DNA from: Zopfochytrium polystomum | Lineage: Eukaryota; Chytridiomycota; Chytridiomycetes; Chytridiales; Chytridiaceae | Direction: 5' to 3' | NCBI GenBank assembly: GCA_025765615.1 | Contig: JAIVFJ010000120.1 | Span: 60,001-124,000, forward strand | DNA: 64,000 nt | Part shown: piece by piece, positions 41,186 through 50,711 of the stretch | Layout: each line of letters starts with the position of its first letter | Numbering within the stretch: position 1 is the first letter of the stretch | The notes under the pieces: model-generated | Databases searched by the model: none | Seen by the model: only the letters and a program-made list of their open reading frames with translations | Told to the model about the DNA's origin: nothing | Position numbers and translations under genes: made by a program

Positions 41186-43810
41186 TCAGACTTCGCGGGC
41201 GCGTCCACCGGTCGATACAGGGGGTGGTGACTGCTGTGAAATCGACATCCAACCAGCGTCGTCTCTGTTGCTGGTCCCTCTTGCCATGTACTGCGCCAAT
41301 AGGGCAACTTTGCGGTGAGCGTTCTCTCCCCCGTTGGCATCGTCGGTGGGCCCCTCTTCCTCGCAGACCGAGGCCTTCTCACCTCCGCGCGCCACGTTAG
41401 GCGATTTTGGCAATGAGGAGATACCGACGATCGGACCATTCGCAGCTTGCGAGCTCACTGAGGCAACTCCACCGCTGTTGATTCGGTCTCCTGAATCCAG
41501 TCCAGCGACCGACGGCCAAGTTGGAAGGGACGGCCTGCGAGCCGTCGAGGCATTGTTGGGCGCGCCCGCTTTGCGATCTAATCCATTCACAGCTGTCCTT
41601 GCACTGCGAGCACGTTGAAGTTCCTGCAAGCCTGGAGTTTGGAGAGCCACGCTCTGAATGAGAGTCCCTGCAAAGCCTGTAGCATCTTTCCCAAAGTAAC
41701 TGCTACGAATAACGCCCGGCCGTGGGAAGTCCATTCCTCCATAAGACGAAAGTCCATGATCTAATGCACAGCGGCCGCTCTTCATGGGCGGGAGTAGTGA
41801 TGAGTGCAAAGCCGGCGAACCTGGGCAAGAGCGCGAACGCGATAACGCAGGCGACGCACGGGAAGAAAGGAATCCGCTGAATGAAAGTGACCGTGAGGGG
41901 CCGAGGCTGATTCCCGCAATGGCGTCTGACTGGACAGCCGTTGCCGATATGCTGGAATCCTGGGATGCACTTGCATCGCTTGCTTTCAACCAACGTGGCG
42001 ATTCCTGAGGCGCAGTAGCAGGCGAAATGGAAGTTGGCTCCACCGCGATCGCGCTCTCTGATTTATATTCTGTGACAGAGTCATCTGCCTCTTCATCGCT
42101 GCTGTCGGATGTTGAATCTTGTTCATCGGGGCCACTGCTTTTTGGAAGTGCTTTGTACGATCCATTTGGCGATCCAGAGTGGCACAATGCAAGAACGGCA
42201 GCTGAGGCAGCTGCCCGTCGGATTTTGGAAAGACGGTCTTCTTCGAAGTCTCGAGCGATCCGAGCAGCCTCCGCAGCCATGACTGCAGCGGAGGCAAGCG
42301 CCATAGCTTCCGCTGAGGCAGCGTGCCCTGGGTGGTTTAAGGGCACAGGAGACTGTGGTGGTGTGACCGACGATTCTGTGCCAGTGGAAAAGGAGGAGGC
42401 AGGTGCTTGGAAAATCGGTCGCACGGCCCGGGAACGCCGCAGGGCGACTTTGTGATTGGCCGAGCCGTTGTTGTCCCAAAAGACGTAGCCCGCCATCGCT
42501 GCACGTACAGCGAATTGGAGAACAATTTCACTCTTAGGATCGCAACGACCAAAGACGAGGCCTCCGTGCTCCTCAATGTCAATCTTGGCGACGAAGCGAT
42601 CGATACCGACAATGCCGCCCATCGTGGCCGAAACCGAACCAGCGTAGGTAGCTTCAACCTCACAATAAGGATGTTTCCAGTCGTCCAGAGTAAATCGAAC
42701 GTGTACGTGCTTTTCGAAAGCGAGGTTGCGAATGAGCAGCGTTATGACGACCAGTCCAGAGTTTTCCATCCGGATAGAGTCGACAGCCAGTGCGGCACCA
42801 AGCGACATGTAGGAAGTTGAGGCGGGAGTTCGCGAGACGATTCGGAAAGGATGAAGCTTAACGCGACAAAACGGCTGCTGCACCATTTTAATCAGTAAGG
42901 CGCTGTGTTCGAGCATTAAACCTACCTCTGCAGCAGGAGCCGTGTCCGGAAGGTCATTTTCTTCATCTGATGAACCGACGAAAAACTCTGTCTGTGGCCA
43001 GCTAGCGACCTGCGCAGGAGAATCAAGAGACGAGAATAACACAACACGCTCAAGCTTGGATGTGTTGAAAGAGAGTGCGCGACGGAGCTCGGGGTGGCTC
43101 TTAGTGCGATTGAAAGACGACGATGTCTTAGATTCCGGGCTCCCAATAGAAGGGCAAGAGCCGCGACGCAGTATAGGCTTAATGGCTGGTTTGGTAGGGG
43201 CGACCTGGTCGTGAAGAAGGCTATCGGGACGTTCGAGGGAAGAAAAAAGGTTTGGCGATGTAGAAGGTTCGTAATGACACGGGTCGGCATTTATCGGCAG
43301 ATGGGGTGTTTCTTTGCTGGTGGGAAACCGATACGCGGAAGAGGCGGGTGTGGACGAGGAAGGCGAAGTTGGACTGTTCGAAGCAGTCGAAGTTTCTGGG
43401 TTTGAAGGACAGTCAACAACACCTGCGCTCGGGATCTCCGTCATAGGAAGTGTCAAATGGCTTGCTGATTGTCCTCCTGATCCTGGCCCTGGGGCTGCTG
43501 CTGGAACCGCTGCCGGACGAGCTGCATTCGTTGTTCCCCCCTGGCTGCTGCTGGTTCCGACGGGTTCAACGAGTGAGGCCGCCAGCCCAGACAGGCTCGA
43601 TGAAGAGATGCCTGCTCGGCGGAGTGCGACAGCTCTTCCGTGTCTGTTGGAGGAGTGAGCTGCAGGCTGTCGAAGCGAGGCCGAAGCGTGGTGGAAGTGC
43701 GAGTGCTGGTGGTGGTGATGGTGGTGATAGTGGCGGTGGGGAAGAGGGAGGACGGCGGAATTGTCGACTGTGTCGGGGGACTGAGGCGGCAGAGGAGGTG
43801 GCGGGACCAT
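41186..43810 (-). CDS. CBM21 carbohydrate-binding protein, putative PP1 regulatory (glycogen-targeting) subunit
   Basis: About 874 residues from the ATG at 43810; the frame opens 8 codons earlier without an ATG. The N-terminal 250 residues are Pro/Ser/His-rich. Near residue 253 is LERVVLFSS, a good RVxF-type PP1 docking motif. Residues ~315-455 form a CBM21 domain: MENSGLVVITLLIRNLAFEK, VRFTLDDWK, FVAKIDIEE and GYVFWDNNGSANHKV. The remainder is Ser/Ala-rich with an acidic DSSDEEADDS patch. RVxF followed by CBM21 is the architecture of Gac1/PPP1R3 proteins that bring PP1 to glycogen. A 57-nt in-frame GTAGGT...GTGCAG stretch (about 42871-42927) could be a retained intron; removing it joins AAE to QPFCRVKLHPF. 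Regulation cannot be seen. Confidence 0.86.
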   Translation of the reverse strand: MVPPPPLPPQSPDTVDNSAVLPLPHRHYHHHHHHQHSHFHHASASLRQPAAHSSNRHGRAVALRRAGISSSSLSGLAASLVEPVGTSSSQGGTTNAARPAAVPAAAPGPGSGGQSASHLTLPMTEIPSAGVVDCPSNPETSTASNSPTSPSSSTPASSAYRFPTSKETPHLPINADPCHYEPSTSPNLFSSLERPDSLLHDQVAPTKPAIKPILRRGSCPSIGSPESKTSSSFNRTKSHPELRRALSFNTSKLERVVLFSSLDSPAQVASWPQTEFFVGSSDEENDLPDTAPAAEVGLMLEHSALLIKMVQQPFCRVKLHPFRIVSRTPASTSYMSLGAALAVDSIRMENSGLVVITLLIRNLAFEKHVHVRFTLDDWKHPYCEVEATYAGSVSATMGGIVGIDRFVAKIDIEEHGGLVFGRCDPKSEIVLQFAVRAAMAGYVFWDNNGSANHKVALRRSRAVRPIFQAPASSFSTGTESSVTPPQSPVPLNHPGHAASAEAMALASAAVMAAEAARIARDFEEDRLSKIRRAAASAAVLALCHSGSPNGSYKALPKSSGPDEQDSTSDSSDEEADDSVTEYKSESAIAVEPTSISPATAPQESPRWLKASDASASQDSSISATAVQSDAIAGISLGPSRSLSFSGFLSSRASPALSRSRSCPGSPALHSSLLPPMKSGRCALDHGLSSYGGMDFPRPGVIRSSYFGKDATGFAGTLIQSVALQTPGLQELQRARSARTAVNGLDRKAGAPNNASTARRPSLPTWPSVAGLDSGDRINSGGVASVSSQAANGPIVGISSLPKSPNVARGGEKASVCEEEGPTDDANGGENAHRKVALLAQYMARGTSNRDDAGWMSISQQSPPPVSTGGRAREV

Positions 43811-45221
43811 TGGGTTCGGTCGCTGGTCCTCCACTTTTCTTTCTTTTTTTTCTATTCTTTCTAGTCTGTCCGCCTGCCCGTCTGTTTGTCTTTCCCTCTC
43901 TCTCTGTCTCTTCCTGACGAGAAGTTCGAAGGCAAGGGCTGGGGGGCGTAGCAGGAGAGGGGAGGCGGCCGCGAGTCAACCAACAGCAACGAGGGCCTTC
44001 GCTACTACGTCTTTGCTGTCTTCGTCGTCGTCGTCGTCGTTGCTTTTGTTGCTGAAGCGGCCGCAGCTCGTTCGTGCAGTGGTGCTGCCCGTGAAGAACA
44101 ACAGGAACAGGAATGAGTTCGCAAAGAAACGAGCTTTCGCCCTCCTCCAATTAGCTTTCCGTCTGGATGTCTGTCTGTCTCTCTGTGTCCGGTGGGTGGT
44201 CTTCCTGAAATATCCCCTCCGTTTTTCTATTTCTTTTTCGTGTGCTGATTGCAAAGCAGCCTGTATTTTTTTGTTTTGTTTTTTTCATTGGGTTTTTTTT
44301 TGCCCTCCAAAATTTTTTCTTTTTTCTTTTTTCTTTTTTCTCATTGTTACAACAAGAAGGGAAGGAGGAGAGCGGAGGGCGGTGCCTGTCATGACACGTC
44401 CGCCCGTCAGGCTGCGTCGCCCGCACACACAACGTGAGTCAGTTACGGATGGCGTCTTGTCTCCCTTCCCCGCTCTCTGCTCTGCCTTGTCTGTCTGTCA
44501 CGCACTGCTGCTGTTGAAAGCTCTGGCCATGTGACCACCTGTGCCCGCGTGCGTGGCTGCCTGTGTAGAGAGAGAGAACCAACCAATCATATTATCGCAA
44601 TAATAATGACGAATTTCTTCCCTCGCGTCTCGTGCGGGACCAACTCCTCAGATGTGCCCACCATGGAGCCAGACGACGCCCAAAAATCACCTTTTTTGAA
44701 GTCGGAACTGTCAATTTCAGCCTTCATCTGCCAACCGTCCAAAATGAGCTATGGTCTCGAAAGAAAAAAAAACGCTCCTGGACGGACGGCTTAACCCTCT
44801 CAACCCTGAAAGCTGTACCCTAACTTTACCCTAACTGCAGCAGCAACAGCTTAACCGTAACTGAACTGTAACTGCAAATACGAAAAACCCCCTTATCTGC
44901 AGCTCAGTTTAACTATTACGGAGCCAAATCAAAGCATTACCTGGAGTTAATTAGACAAGCTCCTTAACTACACACCTCTCCAGCATAAGCAATTTATTTT
45001 TCTTATCCAGACCATATCCCAACCCCATGCCGGTCAAGCAAATTTCCTAATCCTTTAAGGTGCTGTAACCGAAAATCCGCCGATCCTTAACATGACCAGA
45101 TGAGTAACGTGGATATCTTCTACAACTCTGCTTTAGTAGGCGCTGGCGGCCAAAATTGAGGGGAGTTTTTTTTAAACCTTTTTTCTGTGGCCTGGAAGTT
45201 GAACTCATGCGAAGGTTACCT
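43811..45221. other. Upstream region of the CBM21 gene; no gene seen
   Basis: Contains a CTCT/TCTG run (43888-43913), a CGT triplet run (44021-44039) and many T-runs (44265-44340). A small pair of CCCTAAC units at ~44818-44835 is too short to call telomeric. Confidence 0.5.
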
Positions 45222-45382
45222 GCCGAAAATTTTGGCCTCCCAAACAAAATGGTCTCTAGAGATGAGCAAGGCTGATTCTGTTTGTTGAAGTTCGTAGAGA
45301 TTGTTGTTCTGAGCTAGAATCTGTGGTTGATGCAGCCAGATAGCTGGCACGCTGTTGTAAACAGTCTACTCTGAGTGAGTGA
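45222..45382 (-). repeat. Right inverted repeat of the 8.75-kb segment
   Basis: Inverted partner of 36631-36792. It ends outward in the R1 sequence GTAAACAGTCTACTCTGAG. Confidence 0.85.
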
Positions 45383-45510
45383 ATGATGAGCAGAGGAGGA
45401 GGAAAACTGTTTACACTGGGTTTCCATTCCACTTAATACTCAGAGTATTTGTCAACAGCACAAGCCAGCGCCCAGTGCCCAGGTCTGCATTGGCAGTGGC
45501 TCGCTCTCCC
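45354..45510 (+). repeat. Dispersed repeat R1, internally deleted copy
   Basis: Keeps TGTAAACAGT at the start and ACTGTTTACA only ~60 bp later, then the usual tail (CTTAATACTCAGAGTATTTG, AAGCCAGCGCCC). The middle part present at 15.4-15.6 kb is missing. Confidence 0.75.
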
Positions 45511-45754
45511 CATGGGCATTATGCGAACGATAACTGACAGTCACAATAGGTTTGGGTCTGTCTTGTGCCTCTTGCTACTAACCAGCCAGTGCAGCCTAAC
45601 ACCCCCCTGCACAATGGCCATGGGTGTAGCACCTGTTATGCAAAGTGTGTGTAAACATCTGAGGCTTCGACTGAAAGGGTGTTTGAAATGTCGGAGCAGG
45701 GTCAGAAGCCAAGTAGTGAGGTCAGTAACTGAGATTCTCAAGTATCTCACATAC

Positions 45755-45759
45755 GGTGT
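45755..45759 (+). repeat. Target-site duplication GGTGT (left)
   Basis: GGTGT directly left of gypsy copy 2, repeated at 51065-51069. Confidence 0.92.
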
Positions 45760-46112
45760 TGTTATGAATCACCCTCTGGAAACCTCTGGAACCTTCTAGA
45801 ACATTCCTTCATGGAACCTTCTGGAACCTTCTGGAACCTTCTAGAACATTCCTTCATGGAACCTTGTGGAACCTTCTGGAACCTTCTTTGCTTTCCTGAC
45901 TTGTCTTGTTGTCATTGGTATCATTGGTATCATTGTATTACTAATTGCTCTTTCTGGAACTTTCTTGGAGTCTTGACAAGGAACACTCTCAAAAGGTATA
46001 AAAGGGGGATGGGGGACCTGTCCCATCCCTCAAGTGAATTATTGTTTCCAATACAATCATCACTCCTCTCAGTTCCTTGTCTGCCTTGTCCTGTCCTGCC
46101 CTGTTCCTGACA
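45760..46112 (+). repeat. 5' LTR of gypsy copy 2
   Basis: Promoter TATAAAAG at 45997-46004; candidate RNA start near AAGTGAATTAT (46032-46042), ~35 nt downstream. TG...CA ends. Confidence 0.98.
46032..46042 (+). promoter_or_regulatory. Candidate 11-nt self-primer at transcript start
   Basis: AAGTGAATTAT, about 35 nt after the TATA box. Its exact reverse complement lies at 46115-46125, where the primer site should be. In Tf1-type elements the first 11 nt of the RNA fold back to prime reverse transcription. Confidence 0.75.
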
Positions 46113-46114
46113 TC

Positions 46115-46125
46115 ATAATTCACTT
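46115..46125 (+). promoter_or_regulatory. Primer-binding site (self-primed type)
   Basis: ATAATTCACTT, two bases after the 5' LTR, an 11/11 complement of 46032-46042. I see no match to the initiator tRNA-Met 3' end usually used by chromoviruses. Confidence 0.75.
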
Positions 46126-46152
46126 CACCCTCTCCCACTACTCTCTGCCATC

Positions 46153-47076
46153 ATGTCTGACCCAAACAACACCTTCCCTGATGCAACTGCCTTCCAAGCC
46201 TTGATGGACCAATTACAAGCCCTCTCAAGACAGACACACCAACTTCAAGAACAAGTCCTTCACCAGCAGCACCAGCTTCAACAACAACTTCACCAACAAG
46301 AACATCAAGCTCTTCCCCTGCCTCAAGCCAACCAAGCAAGAGAGCCCAAGGTTCCCAGCCCTGACAAGTTCACTGGGCTGGCCAAAGACCTTAGGAACTT
46401 CATGGCCACTGTGGAGAATGTCATCCTTCTCCAACCTTCAAGATTTCCCAGTGAGCAAGTCAAGGTTCTTTTCACAAGCACCCTCCTGTCTGGTCAAGCT
46501 CAATCATGGTACAGATCTCTCCCAAGCACACCCACCACCCTGCAAGAGCTCTGGGAGGGGCTGGAAGCTACCTTTGGTGACCCCTACGCATCTTGGACAG
46601 CAAGATCCAAGCTCAAGCATATCAAGCAAGGAAAGCAATCTTGTGTGGCCTACACCAACCGATTCAAGCAACTAGCCAGAGACTCTGGATACAATGATGC
46701 AGCTCTGATGGAGCTGTACCATGATGGTCTCCATGAGTCTATCCAAGGCATGCTCTCCCAGTCTCTGCACATCCCTGAGACCTTGGAAGAGTACATTCTC
46801 CTTGCCATCAAGATTGACAACAGACTCTACTCCAAGAGGCTGAAGCAAAGACAAGTAGGAACTGCATCAAGGCCTACCCCAGTCCCTCAAGCTCTTACAG
46901 TTCCTGAACCCATGCAAGTGGATGCAGTTGAGACACTTCCTAAGGGTCCTCTGAGCCAAGAGGAGAAAACAAGGAGGGCCCAGCAGGGACTGTGTTTCTA
47001 CTGTGGCTCCAAGGAACACGCTGTCAAGGACTGCCCAAGGAAGAAGCACCCAAACTCCCAGGTCCAGGCTCACTGA
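46153..47076 (+). CDS. gag: Gypsy Gag, copy 2
   Basis: 307 residues, reading the same as copy 1. Gln-rich N-terminus, capsid core and a single CCHC knuckle (CFYCGSKEHAVKDC). The stop at 47074-47076 sits 19 nt past the slip heptamer, inside the loop of the downstream hairpin. Confidence 0.97.
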   Translation: MSDPNNTFPDATAFQALMDQLQALSRQTHQLQEQVLHQQHQLQQQLHQQEHQALPLPQANQAREPKVPSPDKFTGLAKDLRNFMATVENVILLQPSRFPSEQVKVLFTSTLLSGQAQSWYRSLPSTPTTLQELWEGLEATFGDPYASWTARSKLKHIKQGKQSCVAYTNRFKQLARDSGYNDAALMELYHDGLHESIQGMLSQSLHIPETLEEYILLAIKIDNRLYSKRLKQRQVGTASRPTPVPQALTVPEPMQVDAVETLPKGPLSQEEKTRRAQQGLCFYCGSKEHAVKDCPRKKHPNSQVQAH

Positions 47077-50000
47077 GGGGCAATTCCCTGGACCCTCCTC
47101 CAAGCTGCCCCTGTTTCATCACCACCACCAGCACCACAAACACCTCAGATTCCAAGCCCCACCAACTCACCATGGATGTCAAGATTCAACTCTCACCCAA
47201 GTCAACCATCACAACCAAGGCCCTTATAGACTCTGGATCATCCTGCAACATCATTGATGCCACCCTTGCCAAGTCTTGTGCCATTCCTACGATCAAGAAA
47301 TCCACACCCCTCAAGGTCCACTTTGCCAATCATGCTCTGTTCAAGGAAATCAGCCATGAAACCAAGCTAAACCTCCACATCCAAGACTTTCCACCATCCA
47401 TGGTCAATCTGGAAGTATTGGATCTTGGCTCACCCACATTCTCTGTCATCCTGGGATTACCATGGCTGCAAGCCCAGAACCCTGCCATTGATTGGGTCAC
47501 TGGTCAAGTCCAACCTCCACCAATCGGAACAGTCACCCAAAACTCAAGTCAAGCCCCCAAGTCTCATGCTCTCAAGCCCTTGATTCAAGATTCACAGCCA
47601 GCCAAGACTCAAGTTCCACAGTTCACAGTTCACAGTCAAGATTCAAGTAGAGCTCATAGAGCTCACAGTCATGGCCATGACTCTTGTTCACAGAACCCAC
47701 AGTCAAAGATTCAAGTACCACAGTTCACAGTCCACATTCAAGATTCAAGTTCCACAGCTCACAGTCTTTGCCAAGAACAGAACTCTCAGTCAAAGATTCA
47801 AGAATCACAGTTCCCAGTCAAGAATTCAAGCCCCACTGCTGAGGAGCACAACAACCTGGACCCATCAGACCTTTTGCTGGCATCCAAGCTACCAAAAGAA
47901 TATCTCCCTTATGCTGATGTGTTTTCCAAGACCAAGGCAGACCTGCTACCAGCTCAGAGGCCTTATGACTGTGAAATCCCACTCAAGGATGAAACTTGCA
48001 GCCCACCTTTCAAGCCACTGTACCACCTCTCTCCACCAGAAGCCAAGGCCCTCCAAGAATACATTGAAGAAATGCTGAACAAGGGATTCATCCAACCTTC
48101 CAAGTCACCAGCTGGAGCTCCCATCTTTTTTGTCAAGAAGAAGGATGGGGGACTGAGACCCTGTGTGGACTACAGAGATCTCAATGAGATGACAGTCAAG
48201 AACCGCTATCCACTGCCTCTCATCTCTGAATTACTGGACAAACTGAGCCATGCAAGGATATTTTCCAAGATTGACCTCAGAGGTGCCTACAATTTGGTCA
48301 GAATTAAGCCCCAGGATCAATGGAAGACTGCCTTCAGATGCAAATACGGTCACTTTGAGTACTTGGTCATGCCCTTTGGACTTACCAATGCTCCAGCTAT
48401 TTTCCAAGGCATGATGAATGACATCTTCAGGGATATTCTGGACCTTTTTGTCATTGTCTACCTGGATGATATCCTGGTATTTTCATCTGACACTGCAAGC
48501 CATATGGGACATGTCAAGACTGTCTTGGAGAGACTCAGACAGCATCACCTCTATGCAAAGCTGGAGAAGTGTGAATTCCACAAGACCTCCATTGAGTTTT
48601 TGGGGTTCATTGTGTCTGACAAAGGGATCTCCATGGCACCAGACAAGATCCAAACTATTCTTGAATGGAAGGCTCCAAATTCCATCAAGGATGTTCAAAG
48701 CTTCCTTGGATTTTGCAACTTCTACAGAACCTTCATTGCCAACTATTCTGCCATAGCCAAGCCTCTCACTGATCTCACCAAGAAGACCACCAAGTTTGAA
48801 TGGACCCCAGCAGCAGAGCAAGCCTGGCTAGCTCTTAAGACAGCAACCACAAGTGCACCACTCCTTAAGCATGTGGATCCCTTGCTTCCCTTCACCTTGG
48901 AAACTGATGCCTCAGACTATGCCCTTGGCGCTGTTCTGTCCCAGCCAAGCTCTCAGGACCCCTCTGCTCCTCTGCATCCAGTGGCATATTACTCCAGGAA
49001 GCTGAACAGTGCTGAGTGTAACTACACAGTCCATGACAAGGAGTTGCTTGCAATTGTGGAAGCATTCAAATTCTGGAGACACTACTTGGCTGGTTCTAAA
49101 GGCATCTCTGTCTATTCTGATCACAAGAACCTCACCTTCTTCAGGGCAAGGAGGTTGCTCAAGCAGAGGCATGCCAGGTGGGCTGAACTGCTCTCTGAGT
49201 ATGACTTTAAGCTGTGCTATTCTCCTGGCCACCTTAACACTGTGGCTGATGCCCTGTCAAGAAGAACAGACCTTGCACCTGAAGGGGGAGATGGTTTCAC
49301 CCCACCATCCAAGACACACCTTTCATTGCTTCCTGACAGTGTGTGGGCCCATGCTATTTCCAAGGACCCCAAGCCTCACAAGATTCAAATCAGCCAAGAA
49401 GAGGAAAAACTTGAGATACTCAAGACAAGGCATGATGCAGCAACAGCTGGACACCCAGGAGAGCACAAGACATATGAGCTTGTTTCCAGAGACTTCTACT
49501 GGCCAGGCATGAGGAAGTACATCAAGAACTATGTCAGCAGCTGTGAAACCTGTCAAAGAAACAAATCCAGCAGACACAAGCCCTATGGACTTCTGGAGCC
49601 CCTCCCAATTGCCATCAGCCCTTGGTCATCAATATCCATGGACTTCATTGTGAAACTGCCCCCATCCCATGGATTTGACTCTATCCTTGTTGTCATCTGC
49701 AGAAGGACAAAGTTGGCCCATTTCATCCCCTGCACTGAGAATATAGATGCACAAGGAACAGCAGACCTGTTTTTGCAGCACATATTCAGGCTCCATGGGC
49801 TGCCTCAGTCAATCGTCAGTGACAGAGGACCACAGTTCAGATCTCAATTTTGGAAAGCACTCACAGCAGCCCTTGGAATCAAGTCTCAACTGTCAACTGC
49901 TTATCACCCTCAGACTGATGGACAAACAGAAAGAACAAACCAGACTCTGGAGCAGTATTTGAGGTGCTATGTCAGCTATCAACAGGATGATTGGCCCACC

Positions 50001-50711
50001 CTCCTTCCACTGGCAGAATTTGCTCTCAACAATTCTCTCCACTCAAGCACCCAGCTATCTCCTTTCTTTGCAACCTATGGCTTCAATCCAAGAGGAGATC
50101 TTCTGGGACAAGAGACCCTATCCAATGTCCAAGCTCCTGCTGCGGCTTCACACTTACATAAGCTCAAGATCATCAGCACCTTCCTGGACTCCACCCTGAA
50201 GCAAGCCCAAGAAGATGCCTCAAGATTTGCCAACACTCACAGAATGGACCATGACCTTGCTGTGGGTCAGCAAGTTTGGCTTCTGAGGAAGAACTTGCAG
50301 ACCAAAAGACCAAGTCCCAAGCTAGACAACCTCAAGTTGGGACCTTTCAAGATCTTGGAGCAAATCAATCCAGTCACCTTCAAGCTGGATCTCCCTGCAT
50401 CCATGAAGATCCACCCAGTTTTCCATGTCAGCCTTTTAGAGAAGTTTGTGGCCAATTCCATTCCAGGCAGAGTTGTTCCTCCTCCTCCTCCAGTTGAGGT
50501 AGAAGGTGAAGAGGAATTTGAGGTTGAACAAATCTTGGATGCCAAGTGGTTTGGAAGAACACTCAAGTTCCTTGTTAAGTGGAAAGGTTACTCAGATGCT
50601 GACAACACCTGGGAGCCTGAGTCAAACCTCACTCACTGCCAAGACCTTCTGCTCGAGTTCAAGACCAGGTACCCCACCAAGTTGCAGAAGAGGCCTAAAA
50701 AGGGGAGATGA
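46992..50711 (+). CDS. pol: Gypsy Pol polyprotein (PR-RT-RH-IN-chromodomain), copy 2
   Basis: 1,239-codon frame, -1 relative to gag, no ATG at its head. Protease DSG (~80), RT YLDD (~488), RNase H LETDASD (~635), integrase HHCC and DDE, chromodomain at the C-terminus. It differs from copy 1 at a handful of sites (for example GISVYSD versus GVSVYSD, SHLHKLKIIST versus LHLHKLKIINS, KKGR versus KRGR at the end). All key residues I checked are present, so it should be active. The stop abuts the 3' LTR, so the polypurine tract lies within the last codons. Confidence 0.97.
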   Translation: MFLLWLQGTRCQGLPKEEAPKLPGPGSLRGNSLDPPPSCPCFITTTSTTNTSDSKPHQLTMDVKIQLSPKSTITTKALIDSGSSCNIIDATLAKSCAIPTIKKSTPLKVHFANHALFKEISHETKLNLHIQDFPPSMVNLEVLDLGSPTFSVILGLPWLQAQNPAIDWVTGQVQPPPIGTVTQNSSQAPKSHALKPLIQDSQPAKTQVPQFTVHSQDSSRAHRAHSHGHDSCSQNPQSKIQVPQFTVHIQDSSSTAHSLCQEQNSQSKIQESQFPVKNSSPTAEEHNNLDPSDLLLASKLPKEYLPYADVFSKTKADLLPAQRPYDCEIPLKDETCSPPFKPLYHLSPPEAKALQEYIEEMLNKGFIQPSKSPAGAPIFFVKKKDGGLRPCVDYRDLNEMTVKNRYPLPLISELLDKLSHARIFSKIDLRGAYNLVRIKPQDQWKTAFRCKYGHFEYLVMPFGLTNAPAIFQGMMNDIFRDILDLFVIVYLDDILVFSSDTASHMGHVKTVLERLRQHHLYAKLEKCEFHKTSIEFLGFIVSDKGISMAPDKIQTILEWKAPNSIKDVQSFLGFCNFYRTFIANYSAIAKPLTDLTKKTTKFEWTPAAEQAWLALKTATTSAPLLKHVDPLLPFTLETDASDYALGAVLSQPSSQDPSAPLHPVAYYSRKLNSAECNYTVHDKELLAIVEAFKFWRHYLAGSKGISVYSDHKNLTFFRARRLLKQRHARWAELLSEYDFKLCYSPGHLNTVADALSRRTDLAPEGGDGFTPPSKTHLSLLPDSVWAHAISKDPKPHKIQISQEEEKLEILKTRHDAATAGHPGEHKTYELVSRDFYWPGMRKYIKNYVSSCETCQRNKSSRHKPYGLLEPLPIAISPWSSISMDFIVKLPPSHGFDSILVVICRRTKLAHFIPCTENIDAQGTADLFLQHIFRLHGLPQSIVSDRGPQFRSQFWKALTAALGIKSQLSTAYHPQTDGQTERTNQTLEQYLRCYVSYQQDDWPTLLPLAEFALNNSLHSSTQLSPFFATYGFNPRGDLLGQETLSNVQAPAAASHLHKLKIISTFLDSTLKQAQEDASRFANTHRMDHDLAVGQQVWLLRKNLQTKRPSPKLDNLKLGPFKILEQINPVTFKLDLPASMKIHPVFHVSLLEKFVANSIPGRVVPPPPPVEVEGEEEFEVEQILDAKWFGRTLKFLVKWKGYSDADNTWEPESNLTHCQDLLLEFKTRYPTKLQKRPKKGR
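47049..47055 (+). promoter_or_regulatory. -1 ribosomal frameshift slip site, copy 2
   Basis: CCCAAAC in the correct gag register (C CCA AAC), a 5-nt spacer, then stem GGTCCAGG (47061-47068) with CCTGGACC (47087-47094). This is the standard arrangement for programmed -1 frameshifting, and the pol frame agrees. Confidence 0.82.

Noticed and set aside
44815..44840. Telomere-like CCCTAAC units
   Set aside because: Two units in otherwise ordinary DNA; far too short for a telomere or internal telomeric array.
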